Assembly (NCBI GenBank): GCA_947498065.1
Contig: CANMIS010000001.1
Coordinates: 682,001-746,000 of the forward strand
DNA: 64,000 nucleotides
From: an uncultured Erythrobacter sp.
GTDB lineage: Bacteria; Pseudomonadota; Alphaproteobacteria; Sphingomonadales; Sphingomonadaceae
Direction of reading: 5' to 3'
The translations under genes and the position numbers were made by a program. Each line of letters starts with the position of its first letter. The first letter of the stretch is position 1. The notes beneath the pieces were generated by a model that saw nothing but the letters and a program-made list of their open reading frames with translations, had not been told where the DNA came from and searched no databases. Shown here in pieces: positions 48,089 through 56,749 of the stretch.

Positions 48089-48895
48089 GTGACACAGCGT
48101 CGGTCAATTTTCATCACTGGCGGTGCCTCAGGCATTGGCCGCGCGGTCGCGATCTACTTTGCTGAAAAGGGCTGGTTCGTTGGCGTGGCTGATGTCGACA
48201 CAGCGGGCTTGCAAGACACGCTCGGCCTGATTGAAGGCGGCTTTAAATACATGCACCAGCTCGACGTGCGCGACCGCGCCGCTTGGGACGAGGCGCTGGA
48301 GGCCTTTTCAACGGCAGCTGGCGGGCGCATCGATGTGGTGTTCAACAATGCCGGCATCGGGCACGGCGGGCCGATTGTGGATCAGCCGAGCGAAGAAGTC
48401 GTCGCTCTGCTCGATGTCAATTTGAAAGGCGTGATTTACGGCGCGCAGGCCGCACATCCGCATCTCAAGAAAACCGCGCCCGGTTCCGTTCTGGTCAACA
48501 CCGCCAGTCTGGCCGGGATCATTGGCGCGCCCAATCTCTCTGTATATTGCGGGACCAAGTGGGCGGTGCGCGGCCTCACGCAAAGCCTGGATGCCGAATG
48601 GGCAAAGGATGGCATCAAAGTGTCCGCGCTGTGCCCCGGCTTTATCGACACGCCCATCATCGAACAAACCGCCGCCGATTCGAACCAATCTGTGAAAGAG
48701 GACCTGCTGGATGCAGGCGTCGAAGTGTCACCCGTCAGCACAGTGCCCAAGGTCGTGTGGGACGCGGTGCATGGAGACAAGCTCGATTACACGGTCGGCA
48801 AAATGGCAAGCCGCCTGCTGTTCCTGCAGCGCTTCCTGCCGGGCCGCGTCCGCAAGGAAATGCGCAGCCAGGGAATTGGGACCGATTTGGGCTAA
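48089..48895 (+). CDS. short-chain dehydrogenase/reductase
   Basis: Classical SDR of 268 residues. FITGGASGIGRAVA is the N-terminal dinucleotide motif, NNAGIGHGG the structural motif, and the catalytic Ser lies in NTASLAGIIG. The active Tyr-Lys pair is in YCGTKWAV, and CPGFIDTPII marks the fourth region. An Asp after the second strand (VADVD) favours NAD over NADP. It starts at GTG, with GGGGAG about ten bases before. Substrate unknown; no operon partner helps. Confidence 0.9.
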   Translation: MTQRRSIFITGGASGIGRAVAIYFAEKGWFVGVADVDTAGLQDTLGLIEGGFKYMHQLDVRDRAAWDEALEAFSTAAGGRIDVVFNNAGIGHGGPIVDQPSEEVVALLDVNLKGVIYGAQAAHPHLKKTAPGSVLVNTASLAGIIGAPNLSVYCGTKWAVRGLTQSLDAEWAKDGIKVSALCPGFIDTPIIEQTAADSNQSVKEDLLDAGVEVSPVSTVPKVVWDAVHGDKLDYTVGKMASRLLFLQRFLPGRVRKEMRSQGIGTDLG

Positions 48896-48898
48896 CGC

Positions 48899-49201
48899 CT
48901 AGGCAAGCTCAGCAATTGCCTTTGCCATGGCCGCATCGCGCGCCGACAGGCCGCCGCTTTCCCCCGCATCATGCGTGGTCAAAGTGATCTCGACCTTGTT
49001 GTATACATTGAACCACTCTGGGTGATGATCCTGACTTTCCGCGATCAAGGCCACCCGGTTCATAAAGCCCCAGGCCTGAGAGAAATCGGCAAATTCAAAC
49101 TTGCGAAAAATCGCCTTGCCATCGCGCACTTCATTCCAATCTGGAAAAGCCGCGAGCAACTCGGCTCGCTCGGCATCGGTCAGTTCAGGCACACGGCTCA
49201 T
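48899..49201 (-). CDS. phhB: 4a-hydroxytetrahydrobiopterin dehydratase (pterin carbinolamine dehydratase)
   Basis: Recycles pterin cofactor after aromatic-amino-acid hydroxylation, and may help molybdopterin or folate pathways. The 100-residue chain shows the family block [27 protein letters not shown] with the conserved His-His and the final HDAGGLS-like segment. The ATG was chosen for usual length and the GGAACC six bases before it; the frame continues upstream 26 codons. Converges with the SDR gene (three bases apart) and diverges from ccmA. Confidence 0.9.
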   Translation of the reverse strand: MSRVPELTDAERAELLAAFPDWNEVRDGKAIFRKFEFADFSQAWGFMNRVALIAESQDHHPEWFNVYNKVEITLTTHDAGESGGLSARDAAMAKAIAELA

Positions 49202-49273
49202 ATCGGTTCCGATCAGGCAATTGTTGTCTAGCGTGTTGTTTGCGGGGCAGCTTTTGCCTAACGCCGTGCAATC

Positions 49274-49879
49274 ATGCAAGCGCGCCTTACCGTATCTGAC
49301 CTTGCCTGCCGCCGGGGCGACCGCGTACTATGCAGGGGTCTGAGCCTGACTTTGCAAAGCGGCGATGCGTGCCATGTGACCGGTGCAAATGGCGTTGGAA
49401 AGACGACCCTTTTGCGCAGCTGTGCGGGCCTGCTCACCCCCTTTGCGGGCACGGTGGAGAGCGAGGGCGCGGTAGGCCTGCTCGATGAGCGCATGGGCCT
49501 TGACCCCGATCTGCCGCTGGGGCGAGCTTTGGCATTCTGGCAAAAGATTGATGACTGCGTGGATGTTGACGCGGCGATTGATGCCATGGGGCTCCGCAAT
49601 CTGCTTGATATTCCGGTTCGCTATTTGTCGACTGGTCAGCGCAAGCGCGCGGGGCTCGCTCGGCTGATCGCGCAGGCCGCGCCAATCTGGTTGCTGGACG
49701 AGCCGCTAAGCGGTCTCGACACCCGCGCGATTGACCAAGTGACCGCCTTGATTGCGAGGCACTGTGAGAGCGGCGGGATCGCTCTGGTCGCCTCACACCA
49801 GACGCTCAGCATTGCGGGCCTTACGACGCTGGAACTGGCGGAATACGCGCCGCGCACAGAGCCAGAGCCCACCGCATGA
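49274..49879 (+). CDS. ccmA: heme exporter ATP-binding protein CcmA
   Basis: ATPase of the CcmABCD system of cytochrome c maturation, which releases heme-loaded CcmE. The 201 residues carry Walker [10 protein letters not shown] near 38, the signature LSTGQRKR near 121, Walker B IWLLDEP and a His switch in ASHQT. It overlaps ccmB as ATGA (49876-49879). Only ccmA and ccmB are here; ccmC to ccmI must be elsewhere, an arrangement seen in other sphingomonads. Confidence 0.94.
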   Translation: MQARLTVSDLACRRGDRVLCRGLSLTLQSGDACHVTGANGVGKTTLLRSCAGLLTPFAGTVESEGAVGLLDERMGLDPDLPLGRALAFWQKIDDCVDVDAAIDAMGLRNLLDIPVRYLSTGQRKRAGLARLIAQAAPIWLLDEPLSGLDTRAIDQVTALIARHCESGGIALVASHQTLSIAGLTTLELAEYAPRTEPEPTA

Positions 49880-50526
49880 TCACCGCGCTGCTCAAACGCG
49901 ATCTGGCGCGCTTCTTCCCGTTCACCGGCAGCGGGGCGGCTCTGCCCGTGATCTTCTTCCTGGCGGTGGCGATGCTGTACCCATTCGCGGTCGGGCCGGA
50001 TGCACCCTTGCTCGCACGCACAGGCGGCGGCGTCGTGTGGATTGCCGCCTTGTTGGCCGCGATCCTGCCGCTCGACAGCCTGGTCGCGCGCGACATTGAA
50101 CTGGGCGTGTTTGATCAGCTGAAACTGCGCGGCGTAACAGAAGAGGTCAGCATGGCGGTGCGCCTAGCCGCGCATTGGCTCAGCTTTGGCCCGCCGCTGA
50201 TATTGGCGACATTCCCGGCGGCGGCTCTGCTCAACCTAGATGGGGAGACGCTGCACATTCTGCTGCTCGGATTGCTGGCGGGCACGCCGGGCCTCGCCGC
50301 AATTGGCCTGATGATCGCATCGCTCACAGCGTCCTTGCGCGCAGGCGCGGCTCTCTCAGGGTTGCTGCTGATCCCGCTGGCGCTGCCAATCCTGATCTTC
50401 GGCGCAGGCGCGCTGGCCCGCATGGATCAGGCGAGCCTAGGCTTTGTCGCAGCGATCAGCCTGCTGCTGGTGGCGATAGCGCCGTTTGCGGCAGGCGCCG
50501 CGATTAGGGCTGCGCGGGAGGGTTAG
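49876..50526 (+). CDS. ccmB: heme exporter membrane protein CcmB
   Basis: Inner-membrane partner of CcmA, 216 residues with six predicted spans. The N-terminus LLKRDLARFFPFTGSGAALPV and the segment PLDSLVARDIELGVFDQL between spans are the typical CcmB cytoplasmic coupling region. GLAAIGLMIASLTASLRAGAALSGLLLIPL is the other conserved block. The lipoprotein gene starts eight bases after its stop. Confidence 0.94.
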   Translation: MITALLKRDLARFFPFTGSGAALPVIFFLAVAMLYPFAVGPDAPLLARTGGGVVWIAALLAAILPLDSLVARDIELGVFDQLKLRGVTEEVSMAVRLAAHWLSFGPPLILATFPAAALLNLDGETLHILLLGLLAGTPGLAAIGLMIASLTASLRAGAALSGLLLIPLALPILIFGAGALARMDQASLGFVAAISLLLVAIAPFAAGAAIRAAREG

Positions 50527-50534
50527 GAGTAATT

Positions 50535-50996
50535 ATGCGGATCATCACCATGCTGCTGGGGCTGCTCGCTCTGACAGCTTGCGCTCAGGAGAACACCAAC
50601 CCCGCACCGGAGGCCGAGGCCGCCTTTGCCGCCTATGTTGCCGCGATCAACGCTGGCGACACTCAGGCAGTTGCCGAGATGTATGACGAAAACCCCGGCT
50701 TCCACTGGGTAGAGCGCGGCGGCGTGCAATATACCTCTGGCGCGCAGGCAGCGGCGTCTTTGGACAGTCTGTTCACAGACGGCGGATCAGCCGAAATGAC
50801 AGTCGACAATGTGCAGGTCGCGCCGCTGGGACAAGGCGGCGCGCTGGTATCCGCGCATTTCGATCTTACCATGCTTGATCAAGCAGGAGACGCGCAGTTT
50901 GCCTTCGACGGCTGGATGACCGTTGGGATGGTGAGACGTGCAGATGGCTGGAAAATCGCCGGGGGCCAGACTGGGCCGGGGGTTGAGGCGGAGTAG
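50535..50996 (+). CDS. SnoaL/DUF4440-like lipoprotein
   Basis: Lipoprotein of 153 residues: signal sequence with lipobox LTAC (Cys16), then an NTF2-like alpha+beta domain. FAAYVAAINAGDTQAVAEMY is the first helix and a final strand is DGWKIAGGQT, as in DUF4440/SnoaL proteins. Such folds bind small ligands or have no enzyme role. It lies eight bases after ccmB on the same strand, so it may be co-expressed with cytochrome c maturation, but a functional link is not established. Confidence 0.85.
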   Translation: MRIITMLLGLLALTACAQENTNPAPEAEAAFAAYVAAINAGDTQAVAEMYDENPGFHWVERGGVQYTSGAQAAASLDSLFTDGGSAEMTVDNVQVAPLGQGGALVSAHFDLTMLDQAGDAQFAFDGWMTVGMVRRADGWKIAGGQTGPGVEAE

Positions 50997-51019
50997 TTTC
51001 GCTGCTGCGACTGTAGGGA

Positions 51020-51442
51020 CTAACCGTCCTCTTTCGAACTTCCATAGATGTCGAAATCGAGAACTAGATTTCTGACGCCAAGAGCTTCCAACGTGTTGGG
51101 CGAGACAGGCAGTCCCTCGTTGGATTCTTCCATAAACAAGCCGCAAAACACATCAGCTTTAAACCGCGCTGTCAGATCGCGCCACACACCCAAATCTTCA
51201 GTCAGTTTCCCCAGGAGTTGCGCGATTTGGTGGTCGAGATCGCCCGGCTTGCACTCATCAGCAACCAATCGCCACGATCCACGCGGAGATACTTTTTCAA
51301 TTCCGCGAGCTGTGATCCACTTGCCACCTTTTCTCTCGGCAGATGTTGGCTCACATCCAAGAAGCGTCGTAACTTCATCCGGATCAAGATCATCGCCAAA
51401 AAATCTTAGTGAGGCGAGCGTCTTTGCTAATCCAGCCATCAA
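51020..51442 (-). CDS. DUF4279 protein overlapping map
   Basis: Soluble protein of 140 residues. The N-terminal phrase LRFFGDDLDPDEVTTLLGCEPT followed by a Lys/Gly-rich turn and PRGSWRL is the DUF4279 signature. Function unknown. Its start overlaps the map stop (ATGATG), so it is probably translated from the map mRNA. Codon use is more AT-rich than in map, as for the DUF4262 gene in the dcw cluster. Homologues are scattered and often near genes of unrelated function, which suggests mobility. Confidence 0.85.
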   Translation of the reverse strand: MMAGLAKTLASLRFFGDDLDPDEVTTLLGCEPTSAERKGGKWITARGIEKVSPRGSWRLVADECKPGDLDHQIAQLLGKLTEDLGVWRDLTARFKADVFCGLFMEESNEGLPVSPNTLEALGVRNLVLDFDIYGSSKEDG

Positions 51443-52266
51443 TAAGGCGGCTTGTCTTTACCCGTCGGGCTGAGCGTGAATATCTCCGTGCCCTCTTCGG
51501 TTACGGCGAGCGAATGCTCAAATTGCGCGGACAGGCTCTTGTCGCGGGTCACAGCGGTCCAGCCATCGCCCAGCACTTTCGCCCATGGCTTGCCGAGGTT
51601 GATCATCGGTTCAATCGTGAAGAACATGCCCGGCTTCAGTTCCGGTCCGGTTCCAGCCTTCGCCGCGTGCACAACCTCCGGGGCATCGTGGAACAGGCGG
51701 CCCAAACCATGCCCGCAAAATTCGCGCACCACGCCGTAGCGGAATTGCTTGGCATGCGCTTCAATCGCGGCGCCAATATCGCCCAGCCGGGCGCCCGGCT
51801 TCCCCGCCGCTTCGATCCCAAGCATTAGGCATTCATGCGTCACATCGACCAGCCGCTTAGCTTTGAGGCTCGGCTCACCGGCAAAGAACATGCGCGAGGT
51901 ATCGCCGTGCCAGCCATCCAGCAGTGGGGTAACATCGACGTTGACGATATCGCCCTCCTTGAAGACTTTTTCGGACGGAATGCCGTGGCAAATTACATGG
52001 TTGATCGAGATACAACAGCTGTGCGTGTATCCGCGATAACCCAATGTCGCGGGCACTGATCGCGCATCAAGCATCATCTCGCGCACGGCGGTGTCAACGC
52101 TCTCTGTCGTCACGCCGGGCTGCACCAGATTGGCGACCTCATCAAGGATCCGTGCGGCCAATCGTCCGGCCTTGCGCATCCCGTCAAAGCCATCCGGCCC
52201 GTGGAGTTTAATGGTGCCGTCGCGGTAGACGGTCTGATCGCCTTCGATAAGCTGATATTCGGTCAT
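51439..52266 (-). CDS. map: type I methionine aminopeptidase
   Basis: Removes the N-terminal methionine from new proteins; 275 residues from the chosen ATG. The pita-bread fold is shown by GYRGYTHSCCISINHVICHGIP, the metal ligands in NVDVTPLLDGWHGDTSRMF, the FCGHGLGRLFHDAPEV His motif and FFTIEPMINLG. A frame open 29 codons further upstream lacks homology. A DUF4279 gene follows with overlapping stop/start. The DUF3298 gene ends 43 bases upstream on the same strand. Confidence 0.95.
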   Translation of the reverse strand: MTEYQLIEGDQTVYRDGTIKLHGPDGFDGMRKAGRLAARILDEVANLVQPGVTTESVDTAVREMMLDARSVPATLGYRGYTHSCCISINHVICHGIPSEKVFKEGDIVNVDVTPLLDGWHGDTSRMFFAGEPSLKAKRLVDVTHECLMLGIEAAGKPGARLGDIGAAIEAHAKQFRYGVVREFCGHGLGRLFHDAPEVVHAAKAGTGPELKPGMFFTIEPMINLGKPWAKVLGDGWTAVTRDKSLSAQFEHSLAVTEEGTEIFTLSPTGKDKPPY

Positions 52267-52309
52267 TTCCGCTATGTAGCGATAATGCGCGCGATTTGCG
52301 AGAGGCGGC

Positions 52310-53185
52310 TTACTTGGCCGAAAAGCTCGCGCGATATTCCGGCTTAACCGCATCCAAAACCGCCTGTGTGACGGGCACCGTCACCTCGTAATGGCCCTCG
52401 ACATAGGGGCCCGCGACATAGGGCGCGGCGAGCAATCCTAGCCGGTCAAAACTCTTGCCCGTGGATGACCCGAGCAGCAGCGTCAGGCGGTCAAGCTCTG
52501 GACATTCGGTGAAATATCCGCCGTCTTCCATGCTGCCCCGGCGCTTGGCTTGCTCCACCTTCAGCCCCTCGCAATAGGGCGCCCTTACGGCGTCATGCAG
52601 GGCGGTCGTCGATGTAAACAGCGCATAAGGATCAAGCGCCGCCCCTTCCCCATCATTCGCTTGCCGATCCCAAACGAGGGTATCGAACCAATAATTGCCA
52701 TGCGCGCCGCCCGCATAGACATAGTGATTGGCCGATAGCGACAGGAAGCGCGGCAGGTCCGCCACCACTTCCCAAGTCTTGCCATAGCTGTCGGTCTTGC
52801 AGGAATTGCAGTCACTATCCGCAAACTCCTCCAGCGTGCCGCGCCATGCTACTTTCTGCTCGGCCAAGGCTTGGGTTCGGCGCTGTTGAAGCTGCCGCGC
52901 CAACCCCGGAATAGCGCTGACCTGAGCCGGCCAGCTGTATTCGAAATCGCGGCTCGCGCCGTCAGCATTCTCGTTATCCGTGAAGTTGACCGCTTTGAAA
53001 CCGGCCGCTGTGCGGCGCTCCAAATCATCCAGCGCGCTGCCGTTCTCAGTCACTTCGGGCGGGGTCGGAGGGACCTGCGTATTCTGCACAACGCCAACAT
53101 CTTCGGCGACTTCTTCGGGCGAAGAGCATGCCGCGAGCGCGCCCGCCGCAAGAACCGCCAAACAAACCGTCATTGCCCTGCCCAT
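52310..53185 (-). CDS. DUF3298/RsiV-like lipoprotein
   Basis: Lipoprotein of 291 residues with lipobox LAAC, an Asp/Glu/Pro-rich linker and a periplasmic domain. LSANHYVYAGGAHGNYWFDTLVWD is characteristic of DUF3298 domains, as in RsiV and PdaC, preceded by a DUF4163-like half (SWPAQVSAIPGLARQLQ). RsiV binds lysozyme in Bacillus, but no sigma-factor gene adjoins here. CNSCK and an ECPE cysteine may form disulfides. The ATG was chosen to start the signal peptide. Confidence 0.83.
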   Translation of the reverse strand: MGRAMTVCLAVLAAGALAACSSPEEVAEDVGVVQNTQVPPTPPEVTENGSALDDLERRTAAGFKAVNFTDNENADGASRDFEYSWPAQVSAIPGLARQLQQRRTQALAEQKVAWRGTLEEFADSDCNSCKTDSYGKTWEVVADLPRFLSLSANHYVYAGGAHGNYWFDTLVWDRQANDGEGAALDPYALFTSTTALHDAVRAPYCEGLKVEQAKRRGSMEDGGYFTECPELDRLTLLLGSSTGKSFDRLGLLAAPYVAGPYVEGHYEVTVPVTQAVLDAVKPEYRASFSAK

Positions 53186-53253
53186 GATCGTCCACCCTTC
53201 CACTTGCACAATTCGCGCGTGACAAGTCGTCGCTCAAAGCTAATGACGTAAGT

Positions 53254-54654
53254 ATGAATGATACCAAAGAATTGATCCAGCCCGACCGCGGGCAAGACGC
53301 CGTCTCGATCCATCTTCTAACCCAGGATGGCTATGAGGATTGGGTGAAATCCTTAAGCACGGGACAGCGCGCCGCGCTGACCGCGCAGAAATTCACTGGC
53401 GGCGCTGGCCAAACGGGCATTGTGCCGGATGGCGATGCGTGGTTCGCGGTTGGCGGTGTGGCCAATAAGGATAAGCTTTCAAGCTATTGCCTGGCCGGCT
53501 TGGCCGCGGCACTGCCTGAAGGCATCTACCGGCTGGAGAATGCGGAGGCTGGCGCGGCGATGTTCGGCTGGCTGACCGCGCACTACCGCTTCACCCGCTA
53601 CCGCGAGGATGAAAACGCGGCCGGCCCGCGCGTGCTGCTGACCAAGCAGGCCGCAGCGATTGAACCATTGCTCGCCGAAGCGGAGGCGGAGATGCTGGTC
53701 CGCGACCTGATCAACACACCGGCCGAGGACATGGGGCCAGCCGCTCTAGAGGCAGAGTTCGAGAAACTCGCCAAGGCCTATGGCGCCACCTTGAAAGTAA
53801 CCAAGGGCGACGCGCTGGAGCAAGGTTATCCCATGGTGCACGCCGTTGGCCGCGCCGCTGCGCGCCATCACGCGCCGCGTATGTTGCACCTGACCTGGCA
53901 GGCAAAGGGCGGCAACGACAAGGACCCAGTGCTGGCGATTGTCGGCAAAGGCGTGTGCTTCGATTCGGGCGGGCTCGATATCAAGCCGGCCGCCGGAATG
54001 CGCTTGATGAAGAAGGACATGGGCGGCGCAGCCCACGCAATTGCGCTTGCGGGCCTGATCATGCGGGGCGGGCTGAGGGTGCAGTTGCACCTGTTTGTGC
54101 CAGCGGTTGAAAATGCGATTTCTGGCCCGGCGTTCCGCCCCGGCGATGTGCTGGACAGCCGCAAGGGGCACAAGGTTGAGATCCACAACACCGATGCGGA
54201 AGGCCGCCTGATCCTTGGCGATGCTCTTACCCGCGCGAGTGAGGAAGAGCCGGAGCTGATCATTGATTTTGCCACGCTAACCGGCGCGGCCCGCATTGCT
54301 TTGGGCCCCGATTTCCCAGCGCTGATGACGCGCCGTGACGAGACCGCCGCTGATTTGATTGCGGCGGGCAAGGCGAATGATGATGAGCCGTGGCGCTTGC
54401 CGCTGCCGGAGGGGTATTTCGACTATCTCAAATCCGACATTGCCGATTTCACCAATGCACAAAGCAACCCCTATGCGGGCGCGAGCGTCGCGGGCCTGTT
54501 CCTCGACAAGTTCGTGGGCGAAGGCATTGAATGGGCGCATTTCGACACCTTTGGCTGGCGTCCCTTCCCCAAGCCTGGGCGCAGCAAGGGCGGCGCGGCC
54601 TACGGTCTGCGCGCCAGCTGGCATGCGCTCAAAGCGCGCTATGGCGGCGAGTGA
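53254..54654 (+). CDS. M17 leucyl aminopeptidase family protein
   Basis: Cytosolic di-zinc aminopeptidase of 466 residues. The C-terminal catalytic domain (about 150-460) has GKGVCFDSGGLDIKPAAGM with a lysine and an aspartate ligand, MKKDMGGAAH, and the family signature NTDAEGRL at 312-319. The N-terminal domain is short and divergent compared with PepA, matching the sphingomonad PepB-like group. The SH3 protein gene follows after about 125 bases on the same strand. Confidence 0.93.
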   Translation: MNDTKELIQPDRGQDAVSIHLLTQDGYEDWVKSLSTGQRAALTAQKFTGGAGQTGIVPDGDAWFAVGGVANKDKLSSYCLAGLAAALPEGIYRLENAEAGAAMFGWLTAHYRFTRYREDENAAGPRVLLTKQAAAIEPLLAEAEAEMLVRDLINTPAEDMGPAALEAEFEKLAKAYGATLKVTKGDALEQGYPMVHAVGRAAARHHAPRMLHLTWQAKGGNDKDPVLAIVGKGVCFDSGGLDIKPAAGMRLMKKDMGGAAHAIALAGLIMRGGLRVQLHLFVPAVENAISGPAFRPGDVLDSRKGHKVEIHNTDAEGRLILGDALTRASEEEPELIIDFATLTGAARIALGPDFPALMTRRDETAADLIAAGKANDDEPWRLPLPEGYFDYLKSDIADFTNAQSNPYAGASVAGLFLDKFVGEGIEWAHFDTFGWRPFPKPGRSKGGAAYGLRASWHALKARYGGE

Positions 54655-54781
54655 ACGCGCGCCTATTTGAGCTTCGCTTTCCACCGCTAGCCAGCGGCTA
54701 ACTTGCTCGAAAGGCTTTCGCCGTATAAGCGCGCCGGACCCTAGCGATACGCGCTGGGCCGTGACAGGGGACCAGGCTCCT

Positions 54782-55129
54782 ATGAGCAAGGCTGAAAAAT
54801 ACGAAGTGCCATCAGGCGTGCTCGGTTTGAGCGGCCCGATCGCGCGTCCTCAGCCCGGCACTCTGCCGCTGCGCGGTGACCTCGCGCATATCGCGCTCGC
54901 GGGCACACATCTGGCGGCGCATTACGTGATCCCAGAGGCCCGCGAAGTCGCAGCCAGTGGCGCGACCATGCTGCTGCAGCCTCAAGACGGCGCAGACCTC
55001 GTGACAGCACTTGATCCAGGCAGCGCAATCGAATTGCTGGATGTCGCGGGCGACTGGGCCTGGGCCACGATTGGTCCGGACGGGCCAAGCGGATATGTCA
55101 AAGCCGATAGTTTAAGCAGCGTTGCCTAG
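54782..55129 (+). CDS. stand-alone SH3-domain protein resembling the N-terminus of NlpC/P60 peptidases
   Basis: A 115-residue protein. LRGDLAHIALAGTHLAAHYVIP followed by an SH3b-like beta domain (about 55-115; LDVAGDWAWATIGPDGPSGYVKADSL) is how C40 (NlpC/P60) wall hydrolases of sphingomonads begin. Those relatives are normally about 280 residues with a C-terminal Cys-His catalytic domain, and often follow an M17 aminopeptidase gene as here. In this window the protein stops before any catalytic domain and argC starts 27 bases on, so the hydrolase part is missing. It may still bind peptide or wall, or be a remnant. An upstream in-frame ATG seven codons earlier is possible. Confidence 0.78.
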   Translation: MSKAEKYEVPSGVLGLSGPIARPQPGTLPLRGDLAHIALAGTHLAAHYVIPEAREVAASGATMLLQPQDGADLVTALDPGSAIELLDVAGDWAWATIGPDGPSGYVKADSLSSVA

Positions 55130-55156
55130 CGCGCGTCAGCGGCTAAACAGCGCAGC

Positions 55157-56083
55157 ATGACAACACGCATTTTCATCGATGGGGCCGCTGGGACAACCGG
55201 CTTGGAAATCCGCGAACGCTTGGCTGCGCGCAGCGAGTTTGAGCTGCTGGTGCTGGATGATGACCGCCGCAAAGACGAGGCCGCGCGCAAAGAGGCTTTG
55301 CACGAAGCCGACATTGCGATCCTGTGCCTGCCCGACGATGCAGCGCGCGATGCGGTGGCCCTAGCCGAAGGCTCGAACACGCGGATCATCGATGCCTCAA
55401 GCGCGCACCGCGTGGCGGAAGGCTGGACCTATGGTTTTCCTGAAATCATCGGGCATGACAAAATTGCCGAGGCGCAATTTGTCTCCAATCCGGGGTGCTA
55501 CCCGACCGGCTTTCTTGCTCTGATCGCGCCGCTGGTGCGTGCGGGACTGCTGCCAGCCGATTGGCCATATACGGTCAACGCAGTGAGCGGATATTCTGGC
55601 GGCGGAAACGCCCTGATCAAGCGGATTGAAGACGAAGCTGACCTCGCTTTTCGCAGCTATGGATTGGACATGGCGCATAAGCACCGGCCCGAGATGAAGC
55701 TGCACGCTGGGCTCAAGCACGACGTGATTTTCGCACCAGCGGTTGTCCGCGCCTATCGCGGAATGCTCGTCGAAGTGCCGCTCCATCTGGGCGCGATTGA
55801 TGGCAAGCTAACGCCGGACCATTTGCGTGAGGCTCTGGCCGAGAATTACGGCACGTCGTCCATCGTAACCGTGGCCACATCAGTGCCATTGACTGAGCTC
55901 AACGTGCGCGAAGGTGAGCCAGCGAGCGACGCGATGACGCTCTATGTGTTCGGCAATGAGGGCGGCTATCACGCGCGCCTGATCGCGCGGCTCGACAATC
56001 TGGGCAAAGGGGCCAGCGGCGCTGCGGTTCAGAACCTCAACATCATGTGCGGCCTGCCAGAGACGACGGGTCTACGCCTGTAG
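55157..56083 (+). CDS. argC: N-acetyl-gamma-glutamyl-phosphate reductase (type 2)
   Basis: Third step of arginine synthesis, NADPH-dependent reduction of the acyl phosphate to the semialdehyde. The 308 residues begin with IFIDGAAGTTGLEIRERL, the short N-terminus of type 2 ArgC. The active cysteine is in SNPGCYPTG, and YSGGGNALI and HKHRPEM provide the substrate site. Both type 1 and 2 have the same reaction. No other arg gene is present in the window. Confidence 0.95.
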   Translation: MTTRIFIDGAAGTTGLEIRERLAARSEFELLVLDDDRRKDEAARKEALHEADIAILCLPDDAARDAVALAEGSNTRIIDASSAHRVAEGWTYGFPEIIGHDKIAEAQFVSNPGCYPTGFLALIAPLVRAGLLPADWPYTVNAVSGYSGGGNALIKRIEDEADLAFRSYGLDMAHKHRPEMKLHAGLKHDVIFAPAVVRAYRGMLVEVPLHLGAIDGKLTPDHLREALAENYGTSSIVTVATSVPLTELNVREGEPASDAMTLYVFGNEGGYHARLIARLDNLGKGASGAAVQNLNIMCGLPETTGLRL

Positions 56084-56118
56084 GCAAACCGGCGACCTAA
56101 GGGATTACCACGAGCCTC

Positions 56119-56135
56119 TGCCTAATTTTTAGGCA
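56119..56135. other. small perfect hairpin after argC
   Basis: TGCCTAA and TTAGGCA pair perfectly around TTT. It lies 35 bases after the argC stop. There is no U-run after the stem, so it is at best a weak terminator for argC. Confidence 0.3.
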
Positions 56136-56266
56136 ATCAGAGTCTGTGCTTTGGGCAGGCTCCACCCTGCGGAGGCGGGCGCGACATGATCTTGCGCCGC
56201 GCCCATTTCAAACGAATGGCCCTTGCGCAGCAGGCCAGATCATCTAACCCAATCCATCACAGAGAT

Positions 56267-56282
56267 TGGCACGATTCTTGGA
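56267..56282 (+). promoter_or_regulatory. sigma-54 (-24/-12) promoter for glnB-glnA
   Basis: TGGCACGATTCTTGGA matches the RpoN consensus TGGCACG-N4-TTGCA with exact spacing. The -24 GG is at 56268-56269 and the -12 element is TTGG rather than TTGC. It lies about 60 bases before the glnB start. RpoN with NtrC typically drives glnBA under nitrogen limitation; I see no clear NtrC palindrome upstream. Confidence 0.8.
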
Positions 56283-56302
56283 TCGCGCGTGTGACAGCAT
56301 AA

Positions 56303-56680
<378 letters not shown>

Positions 56681-56749
56681 ATCTCAACCACCCTCTCTGC
56701 TCGCAAAAATGCGGGCGCAACCACCAGATAAGCTGGAGAATTACAGACC

